NCBI GenBank assembly: GCA_022712075.1
Contig: JALAHE010000216.1
Location: 1-10,925 of the forward strand
DNA: 10,925 nt
Origin: Galactobacter sp.
Lineage (GTDB): Bacteria > Actinomycetota > Actinomycetes > Actinomycetales > Micrococcaceae
Direction: 5' to 3'
Shown: positions 5,813 through 10,925 of the stretch, in pieces
Numbering within the stretch: position 1 is the first letter of the stretch
Layout of the letters: the number at the start of each line of letters is the position of its first letter
Notes under the pieces: generated by a model
Told to the model about the DNA's origin: nothing
Seen by the model: only the letters and a program-made list of their open reading frames with translations
Database searches by the model: none
Translations under genes and position numbers: made by a program

Positions 5813-6511
5813 GTGAGTCGCCGCAGCCCCGTTGTTTCCCAGAGCCTTGGCCTCTCCGTGGCGACCGGGCTGTACGGCATCTCCTTCGGCGCGCTCGGCG
5901 TGGCGGCCGGGCTCAACCTGTGGCAGGTCGTGGCGCTCTCCGCGCTGATGTTCACGGGCGGCTCGCAGTTCGCCTTCATCGGGGTCCTGGCCGGGGGCGG
6001 CGGCGGTGTCGCCGCGTTCGGCGCGAGCGCGCTGCTTGGTGTGAGAAATGCCGTCTACGGCATGCAGATCAACGCGCTCGTGCGCCCGGGCCTCACGCCC
6101 CTCGCGGCCCAGCTGACGATCGACGAATCGGCGGCGCTGGCGCTCTCGCAGGACGAACCTCGCGAACGCAAGCTCGCCTTCTGGCTGACCGGCGGCGGCG
6201 TCTGGCTGCTCTGGAATCTCTTCTCGGTGGTCGGCGCGCTGGCAGGACAGGCCATGGGGGACCCCAAGGCCTGGGGGCTCGACGGCGCGGCCGTGGCCGC
6301 CTTCCTTGGCTTGCTCTGGCCCCGGCTCAAGGGCCGCGAGCCCTGGGCGCTGGCCGTGGTCGCGGGCCTCGTGACGGCGCTGGCGGCTCCCCTCCTGCCC
6401 GCCGGCCTGCCCATCCTGGTGGCGGCCGTGGTGGCAGCGGCGTGGGGGCTGTGGGTGCCCGAGCCGGGCCGCGGCGGCACGCCGCGCATCTGGAAGCGGG
6501 GTCAGGCATGA
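5813..6511 (+). CDS. azlC: AzlC family branched-chain amino-acid exporter, large subunit
   Basis: A 232-residue integral membrane protein of the AzlC/BrnF family, which exports branched-chain amino acids (and in some members methionine) together with the small AzlD/BrnE subunit. The N-terminal signature LSVATGLYGISFGALGVAAGLNLWQ (14-38), the loop LMFTGGSQFAFIGVLAG (45-61) and LLGVRNAVYGMQIN (74-87) are typical. The middle contains LTIDESAALAL (101-111) and a charged cytoplasmic segment DEPRERK, followed by further hydrophobic helices (about 122-145, 158-170, 180-213). Length is normal for the family. I chose GTG 5813 because the in-frame start at 5750 overlaps a hairpin and adds unconserved residues. 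The TGA overlaps the azlD start as ATGA, so the two subunits are made in coupled fashion. Confidence 0.9.
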   Translation: MSRRSPVVSQSLGLSVATGLYGISFGALGVAAGLNLWQVVALSALMFTGGSQFAFIGVLAGGGGGVAAFGASALLGVRNAVYGMQINALVRPGLTPLAAQLTIDESAALALSQDEPRERKLAFWLTGGGVWLLWNLFSVVGALAGQAMGDPKAWGLDGAAVAAFLGLLWPRLKGREPWALAVVAGLVTALAAPLLPAGLPILVAAVVAAAWGLWVPEPGRGGTPRIWKRGQA

Positions 6512-6819
6512 GCCTGTGGTGGTGGGTCCTCATCGCGGCGGCCGTGGCCTACGCGACCAAGCTCGCCGGCTACCTCATTCCCCGGCGCTGGCTCGAGTCC
6601 GAGCGCGCGCTCCGGGTGGCCGGCTGCCTCACGATCGGCCTGCTGGCCTCGCTCACGGTGACGAACGCGTTCGTCTCCGGCTCCTCCGTGGTCCTTGACG
6701 CCCGGCTCGGTGCGCTGGCCGCGGCGGCGGTGGCGCTCCTCCTGCGCGCACCGTTCCTCGTGGTCGTGCTCTCCGGCGCGGTGGCCGCCGCCCTCCTGCG
6801 CCTGGCCGGCTGGGGCTAA
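6508..6819 (+). CDS. azlD: AzlD family branched-chain amino-acid exporter, small subunit
   Basis: A 103-residue, almost wholly hydrophobic protein that forms the partner subunit of AzlC. It has about four membrane segments: WWVLIAAAVAYATKLAGYLI (5-24), AGCLTIGLLASLTVTNAFV (38-56), ARLGALAAAAVALLLRA (65-81) and FLVVVLSGAVAAALLRLA (83-100). The charged loop RRWLESERALRV between the first two matches the AzlD pattern, where a conserved Pro-Arg follows the first helix (IPRR). The ATG at 6508 overlaps the azlC stop (ATGA), and a purine-rich GGGGTCAGG precedes it as ribosome binding site. Length and position directly after azlC make the call firm even though small hydrophobic proteins are hard to place by sequence alone. 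Confidence 0.88.
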   Translation: MSLWWWVLIAAAVAYATKLAGYLIPRRWLESERALRVAGCLTIGLLASLTVTNAFVSGSSVVLDARLGALAAAAVALLLRAPFLVVVLSGAVAAALLRLAGWG

Positions 6820-6855
6820 ACGCCCTCCCAGACGCGGCCATCCCGGCCGACGCGC

Positions 6856-6872
6856 CCGAGGCGAGGCCTCGG
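6856..6872 (+). terminator. Short hairpin after azlD, possible terminator
   Basis: CCGAGGC (6856-6862) and GCCTCGG (6866-6872) form a perfect seven-base stem with a GAG loop, 36 bases after the azlD stop. A smaller hairpin (CGGCC 6835-6839, GGCCG 6845-6849) sits just before it. No T-run follows. The place between the exporter genes and the next promoter supports a terminator role. Confidence 0.35.
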
Positions 6873-7030
6873 CACCCGGTCCCCACGCGCCGTCGTGCAT
6901 CCCCTCCCTGCTGCGAAATGGCGCGCAAAATCCGGCCTAAACAAGCGAATTGCGCGGCGCGGCGGCGTCCGATGATGCATCCAGCGGATTTCGTCTCCGA
7001 TTCGACATCAATCGGTAACTGACCGTGCGG

Positions 7031-7036
7031 TAGGCT
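7031..7036 (+). promoter_or_regulatory. Predicted -10 box TAGGCT of the peptide-transporter operon
   Basis: TAGGCT fits TAnnnT and lies in the AT-richer part of the 294-base gap before the binding-protein gene. No good -35 stands 16-18 bases upstream; TCGACA (7002-7007) resembles TTGACA but would leave a 23-base spacer. If used, transcription would start near 7043 and leave a leader of about 70 bases. The rest of the 6820-7113 gap holds GC hairpins and no plausible gene. Confidence 0.4.
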
Positions 7037-7052
7037 CTGCGTCACGTCATTC

Positions 7053-7068
7053 TGTGGCGCCGCTCACA
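7053..7068. promoter_or_regulatory. CRP/GlxR-like site TGTGG-N6-TCACA
   Basis: The element matches the TGTGA-N6-TCACA consensus with one change (G at the fifth base), and the symmetry extends one base on each side (C7052, G7069). It lies 16 bases downstream of the predicted -10 box, where a bound regulator would block rather than recruit RNA polymerase. It is the second such site in this window and precedes a nutrient-uptake operon, a usual CRP/GlxR target class. Confidence 0.5.
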
Positions 7069-7104
7069 GTTCGCTGTGTGCCGGCTTCGCACCCACCCAA
7101 CCCT

Positions 7105-7110
7105 GGAGGA
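7105..7110 (+). promoter_or_regulatory. Strong ribosome binding site GGAGGA
   Basis: GGAGGA lies three to four bases before the ATG at 7114 and is the best Shine-Dalgarno in the window. It decides this start over the in-frame GTG at 7054, which falls inside the CRP-like site. Its strength fits the need for abundant binding protein. Confidence 0.75.
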
Positions 7111-7113
7111 AAC

Positions 7114-8814
7114 ATGACCAGCTTCGGCTCGCGTCGCGGCCTGAAGGCCGCCGCCGCCACTGTGGCCGTGTCCGCCCTGCTTCTGACCGGTTGCGCCTCG
7201 CAGCGCGCCGACGACGGAGCAAGCAGCAGTGCGGGTAGCACCGGATCCTCGAGCGGTGGCGCCGCCGCCGTCGATTCCACGTTCACCTTCGCCTCGTCGT
7301 CCGACCCCAAGTCGCTCGACCCGGCGTTCGCCTCCGACGGCGAGTCGTTCCGCGTCTCGCGCCAGATCTTCGAGGGCCTTGTGGGCACCAAGCCCGGCAC
7401 GGCCGACCCGGCCCCGCTCCTGGCCAAGTCCTGGGAGCCCTCCGCCGATGGCACCACCTACAAGTTCGCCCTCCAGGAGGGCGTGAAGTTCCAGGACGGC
7501 ACGGCGTTCGACGCCGAGGCCGTCTGCAAGAACTTCGACCGCTGGTACAACTTCAAGGGCATCCAGCAGTCCGAGGGTGTTGGCTACTACTACAAGAGCC
7601 TCTTCCAGGGCTACGCGGACAAGGACACCGACAAGGCCGTCTACAAGTCCTGCAAGGCCGACAGCGCCACCTCGGCGACCGTCACCCTGACCCGCCCGTG
7701 GGTTGGCTTCATCTCCGCCCTGTCCCTCCCGGCCTTCGCGATGCAGTCGCCCACGGCCATGGAGAAGTACAAGGCCGACGAGACCTCCGGCTCCGCCGAC
7801 GCCCCGAAGCTCTCCGAGTACGCCCTGGGCCACCCCGTGGGCACCGGCCCGTTCTCCTTCGTTGAGTGGAAGAACGGCGACCACATCACCCTCGAGGCGA
7901 ACAAGGACTACTGGGGCGAGCAGGGCCAGGTGCAGAAGATCATCTTCCGCGTCATCGCCGATGCCCCCGCCCGCAAGCAGGCCCTCGAGGCCGGCAATGT
8001 CGACGGCTACGACCTCGTGGGCCCGGCCGACCTCAAGTCCCTGAAGGACGCCGGCTACACCCTGATCAACCGCGACGCGTTCAACGTGCTCTACCTCGGC
8101 ATCAACTCCGCCGAGAAGGAGCTCTCCGACGTCCGCGTGCGCCAGGCCATCTCCTACGCGATCGACAAGGACCAGATGATCAAGCAGGTGATGCCCGAGG
8201 GCACCAAGTCTGCGATCGAGTTCATCCCGTCCTCCGTGCGCGGCTACACCGAGAACGTCGAGAAGTACGAGTACAACCAGGACAAGGCCAAGGAGCTGCT
8301 GAAGGAGGCCGGCTACCCCGACGGGTTCACGACCACCTTCTACTACCCCACGGACGTCTCCCGCCCGTACATGCCGACCCCGGCCGACACCTTCACCAAC
8401 ATCTCGCAGCAGCTGGCCGAGGTGGGCATCAAGGTGGAGCCCAAGCCTATGAAGTGGACCGAGTACACCTCCTACGTCCAGGGCAACGACAAGCACGGCC
8501 TGCACCTGCTCGGCTGGACCGGTGACTACAACGACCCCGACAACTTCGTTGGCGTCTTCTTCAACGGTGAGAAGCCCGAGTTCGGTTTCAAGGACGAGTC
8601 CCTGTTCAAGAACCTCGAGGATGCCCGCCAGATGAGCGACGAGGCGGCCCAGACCAAGAAGTACGAGGAGATCAACAAGCAGATCTCCGAGGTCGTCCCG
8701 GCCGTGCCGCTGGCGCACCCGGTCCCGACGCTGGCGTTCAACTCCCGCGTGACCGAGTACCCGGCCTCCCCGGTTCAGGACGAGGTCTACAACATGATCA
8801 AGCTGTCCAAGTAA
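7114..8814 (+). CDS. Peptide ABC transporter substrate-binding lipoprotein (family 5)
   Basis: A 566-residue extracytoplasmic solute-binding protein of family 5 (OppA/DppA type), which captures oligo- or dipeptides outside the membrane and hands them to the permeases encoded next. A lipoprotein signal ends in LLTGC, with Cys27 as the lipidation site, followed by a Ser/Gly/Ala-rich linker to about residue 53. The family-5 core begins FASSSDPKSLDPAF and includes IFEGLVG (85-91), the GVKFQDGTAFDAEAV block (123-137), VGTGPFSFVEW (242-252), RQAISYAIDK, and LHLLGWTGDYNDPDNF near the C-terminal lobe. Cys138 and Cys180 are the only other cysteines I noticed and could form a disulfide. Codons are strongly biased (nearly all Lys as AAG), which suits high expression. 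The exact substrate cannot be read from sequence. Confidence 0.92.
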   Translation: MTSFGSRRGLKAAAATVAVSALLLTGCASQRADDGASSSAGSTGSSSGGAAAVDSTFTFASSSDPKSLDPAFASDGESFRVSRQIFEGLVGTKPGTADPAPLLAKSWEPSADGTTYKFALQEGVKFQDGTAFDAEAVCKNFDRWYNFKGIQQSEGVGYYYKSLFQGYADKDTDKAVYKSCKADSATSATVTLTRPWVGFISALSLPAFAMQSPTAMEKYKADETSGSADAPKLSEYALGHPVGTGPFSFVEWKNGDHITLEANKDYWGEQGQVQKIIFRVIADAPARKQALEAGNVDGYDLVGPADLKSLKDAGYTLINRDAFNVLYLGINSAEKELSDVRVRQAISYAIDKDQMIKQVMPEGTKSAIEFIPSSVRGYTENVEKYEYNQDKAKELLKEAGYPDGFTTTFYYPTDVSRPYMPTPADTFTNISQQLAEVGIKVEPKPMKWTEYTSYVQGNDKHGLHLLGWTGDYNDPDNFVGVFFNGEKPEFGFKDESLFKNLEDARQMSDEAAQTKKYEEINKQISEVVPAVPLAHPVPTLAFNSRVTEYPASPVQDEVYNMIKLSK

Positions 8815-8831
8815 CACCAGGACAACGTGTT

Positions 8832-8866
8832 CGGGGTGCCCGCGCTTTTTGGGCGCGGGCACCCCG
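8832..8866 (+). terminator. Intercistronic hairpin between binding protein and permease
   Basis: A 14-bp perfect stem (CGGGGTGCCCGCGC 8832-8845, complement 8853-8866) encloses a seven-base loop TTTTTGG. It starts 18 bases after the binding-protein stop and lies before the permease ribosome binding site. Such structures in binding-protein operons protect the upstream mRNA and let only part of transcription pass, so the binding protein is made in excess over membrane subunits. The five T's lie in the loop, not after the stem, so partial rather than full termination is likely. Confidence 0.8.
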
Positions 8867-8897
8867 CCTCGTTCCTCTGACTCAGTGAAGGGTCACC

Positions 8898-9902
8898 GTG
8901 CTCAGATTCATCGCTAAGCGATTGGGATTGCTCGTCCTCACCCTGGTCGGGCTCTCCCTCCTCCTGTTCATGTGGGTTCGCGCGCTGCCCGGGGGCCCGG
9001 CTACCGCCATGCTTGGCGAGCGCGCCACCCCGGAAGCCATCGAGGCCATCAACAAGGCCTACGGCTTCGACCGCCCCCTCTGGGAGCAGTACTTCACGTA
9101 CATCTCCAAGGTCATGGTGGGCGACTTCGGCAACTCGACGCAGAGCCAGCGTCCGGTGCTGGCCCAGTTCGCCGACCAGTTCCCGGCCACCGCCGAGCTG
9201 GCCCTCTTTGCCATCCTCTTCGCCGTGCTCATCGGCATCCCGCTGGGTTACTGGGCGGCCCGCCACTACGGCAAGTGGCAGGACAACACCTCGGTGATCC
9301 TCTCGCTGCTCGGCGTGGTCATCCCCGTGTTCTTCCTGGCCTTCATCCTCAAGTGGATCTTTGCCGTGGAGCTGGGCTGGCTGCCCACCGACGGGCGGCA
9401 GGACATCCGCCTCGACGCCACGCACTACACGAACTTCTACGTGTTTGACGGCCTCATCACCGGCGAATTCGACGCCGCCTGGGACGCCTTCAAGCACCTG
9501 ATCCTGCCCGGCATTGCGCTCGGTTCCATCCCGCTGGCCATCATCACTCGCATCACGCGCGCCGCGGTGCTCGAGGTGCAGGGCGCGGACTACGTGCGCA
9601 CGGCCAAGGCCAAGGGCATGAACAACAAGATCCTGCGCAACCGCTTCATCCTGCGCAACGCGATGCTTCCCGTGGCCACCACCGTTGGCCTGCAGCTCGG
9701 CCTGCTCTTTGCGGGCGCCGTGCTGACGGAGACCGTGTTCGCCTTCCAGGGCGTCGGCTACGGCATCGCCCAGGCCATCACCAACGCCGACTACCCGGTG
9801 CTGCAGGCCTACATCATCTTCATCGCGCTCATCTACGCGGTGATCAACCTGGTCGTGGATCTCCTCTACGGCGTCATCGACCCGAGGGTGCGTGTGAAGT
9901 GA
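8898..9902 (+). CDS. Peptide ABC transporter permease, DppB/OppB family
   Basis: A 334-residue inner-membrane permease, the first of two that form the channel of the peptide importer. The N-terminus (MLRFIAKRLGLLVLTLVGLSLLLF) is a typical first helix, followed by an exported loop with RALPGGPATAMLG and the YGFDRPLWEQYFTYI segment seen across DppB proteins. The binding-protein-dependent transport domain spans about residues 95-330. Its EAA loop, which docks on the ATPase, is at 229-247 (GADYVRTAKAKGMNNKIL), followed by RNRFILRNAMLP. The tail LLYGVIDPRVR is also characteristic. GTG 8898 follows an AAGGG (8888-8892) at good spacing. The stop overlaps the next gene's GTG as GTGA, so the two permeases are translationally coupled and made in equal amount. 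Confidence 0.93.
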   Translation: MLRFIAKRLGLLVLTLVGLSLLLFMWVRALPGGPATAMLGERATPEAIEAINKAYGFDRPLWEQYFTYISKVMVGDFGNSTQSQRPVLAQFADQFPATAELALFAILFAVLIGIPLGYWAARHYGKWQDNTSVILSLLGVVIPVFFLAFILKWIFAVELGWLPTDGRQDIRLDATHYTNFYVFDGLITGEFDAAWDAFKHLILPGIALGSIPLAIITRITRAAVLEVQGADYVRTAKAKGMNNKILRNRFILRNAMLPVATTVGLQLGLLFAGAVLTETVFAFQGVGYGIAQAITNADYPVLQAYIIFIALIYAVINLVVDLLYGVIDPRVRVK

Positions 9903-10925
9903 GCGCGAACATTCCGGATCCGAACCAGCTGCCCGAGCCGCTGCCGCCGGCCGCCGACCGCGCGATCGACGCGGTGGTCCTCACCGGTCCGCCCGCGAGC
10001 GAGGCCGAGCAGGACGCCAAGGCAGCCGAGGCGGCCAAGGCCGACAAGGGCGACACCCGCCACGCGGACCGCGGCACGTCGCTGTGGGGCGAGGCCTTCC
10101 AGCGCATGCGCCGCAGCCCCATGGCCATCGTGGGCGCCATCATCATCGCGCTGTTCATCATCGTGGCGCTGCTGGCGCCGTGGATCGCCCCGTACGGCGG
10201 CGAGGCGACGCCTGGCCGCAAGCTCGTGACGCCCACCGACATCCCCGGGATCGGCACCCCCGGCTACCCGCTGGGCCTTGACAACTTCGGCGGCGACGTC
10301 CTGTCCAAGCTGATCTGGGGCGCTCGCTCCTCGCTGCTGGTGGGCGTGATCTCCACGTGCATCGGCCTGCTCGGCGGCATGCTGCTCGGCGCCCTCGCCG
10401 GCGGCTTCGGCGGCTGGGTGGACACCGTCATCATGCGCGTCGTGGACATCCTGCTCTCCGTGCCGAACCTGCTCATGGCGGTGTCCATCGCGGCCATCGC
10501 GGGGCAGACGCCGTTTGCCATCATGATCGCCATCGGCGCCGCGCAGATCCCGGTCTTCGCCCGCCTGCTGCGCTCATCGATGCTGCAGCAGCGCGGCGCG
10601 GACTACGTGCTCGCGGCGCAGACCCTGGGGCTCTCGCGCTCCAAGATCACCATGAGCCACCTGCTGCCCAACGCCACGGGCCCGGTCATCGTCCAGGCCA
10701 CCCTGGCGCTGGCCACGGCCGTGATCGACGCCGCGGCGCTCTCCTTCCTCGGCCTCGGCGGCGGCGTGCCGCAGACGGCCGAGTGGGGGCGCATGCTCAC
10801 GGTGGCGCAGAACTTCCTGTCCTCGGCGCCGCAGCTCGCGTTCCTGCCCGGCATCTGCATCGCCATCACGGCGCTCGGCTTCACCCTCCTGGGCGAATCC
10901 CTGCGCGAGTCCCTCGATCCGAAGG
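9899..10925 (+). CDS. Peptide ABC transporter permease, DppC/OppC family, C-terminus cut by window
   Basis: The GTG at 9899 overlaps the upstream stop (GTGA) and opens a frame that runs to the window edge without a stop, 342 residues so far. After a 60-residue Ala/Glu/Lys-rich polar stretch comes the DppC-type N-terminal block SLWGEAFQRMRRSPMAIVGA (61-80) and the first helix (77-95). A loop with LGLDNFGGDVLSKLIWGARSSLLVG (126-149) follows, then the transport domain. Its EAA loop is GADYVLAAQTLGLSRSKI (233-250), followed by HLLPNA. Further family signs are AALSFLGLG (279-287) and EWGRML (295-300). The end, GESLRESLDPK, is the usual DppC tail (DxLDP), so only a few residues are missing. With DppB it forms the membrane channel; the ATPases are expected just downstream. 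Confidence 0.92.
   Translation, partial: MSANIPDPNQLPEPLPPAADRAIDAVVLTGPPASEAEQDAKAAEAAKADKGDTRHADRGTSLWGEAFQRMRRSPMAIVGAIIIALFIIVALLAPWIAPYGGEATPGRKLVTPTDIPGIGTPGYPLGLDNFGGDVLSKLIWGARSSLLVGVISTCIGLLGGMLLGALAGGFGGWVDTVIMRVVDILLSVPNLLMAVSIAAIAGQTPFAIMIAIGAAQIPVFARLLRSSMLQQRGADYVLAAQTLGLSRSKITMSHLLPNATGPVIVQATLALATAVIDAAALSFLGLGGGVPQTAEWGRMLTVAQNFLSSAPQLAFLPGICIAITALGFTLLGESLRESLDPK

Noticed and set aside
6921..6955. Separated arms GCGCAA (6923-6928) and TTGCGC (6950-6955) as a riboswitch or operator
   Set aside because: Six-base arms 21 bases apart upstream of the predicted promoter show no conserved RNA motif I recognise. Likely chance.
7042..8862. Long antisense open frame opposite the peptide-binding protein
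   Set aside because: The translation is a low-complexity run of Val/Leu/Gly/Asp typical of the complement of a codon-biased GC-rich gene, while the plus strand encodes a clear family-5 lipoprotein.
1..10925. Mobile elements, CRISPR arrays, tRNA or rRNA genes, phage or defence genes
   Set aside because: I looked for repeats, terminal inverted repeats, regularly spaced repeats, tRNA arms and nuclease/integrase motifs and found none. The apparently dead EEP protein was considered as a nuclease toxin or defence factor and rejected because it is secreted and lacks the active site.

Overview
The window is very GC-rich by eye, with GTG starts, ATGA/GTGA stop-start overlaps and TAnnnT boxes placed directly before start codons. 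With the protein families present, this points to a high-GC Gram-positive actinobacterium, most likely order Micrococcales (Arthrobacter/Micrococcaceae-like). That placement is an inference from style and recalled family resemblance, not from a marker gene. I see no mobile element, CRISPR array, tRNA or rRNA; it looks like ordinary chromosome.

Layout: (1) 2-259, the C-terminal end of a cation-diffusion-facilitator metal transporter. (2) 260-550, a comparatively AT-rich regulatory region with several inverted repeats and a perfect CRP/GlxR-type site. (3) 551-1714 and 1719-2345, a tightly coupled pair: a secreted endonuclease/exonuclease/phosphatase (EEP)-fold protein followed by an alpha/beta-hydrolase carboxylesterase. 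(4) 2476-3351, an EcsC-like hydrophobic protein of unknown role, convergent with (5) 3452-4729 (minus strand), a DUF445/YjiN-family membrane protein. A strong hairpin terminator lies between them. (6) 4831-5694, a cytosolic glycerophosphodiester phosphodiesterase. (7) 5813-6819, azlC-azlD, a two-component branched-chain amino-acid exporter with overlapping genes. (8) 7114-10925, an oligopeptide/dipeptide ABC importer operon: lipoprotein binding protein, a 14-bp intercistronic hairpin, DppB-type permease, and DppC-type permease running off the window end. The ATPase genes would lie further right.

The most interesting item is the EEP-fold protein. It keeps the scaffold of its actinobacterial family, including a DxDxDG calcium-type loop, yet every position where I expect a catalytic residue carries something else. 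It looks like a secreted pseudoenzyme. Its upstream region carries a perfect TGTGA-N6-TCACA site centred 61.5 bp before the start codon, which fits class I CRP activation if the mRNA is leaderless. A second, one-mismatch site precedes the peptide-transporter operon, so cAMP/CRP-type control may link the two loci. I found no clear new multi-gene system.
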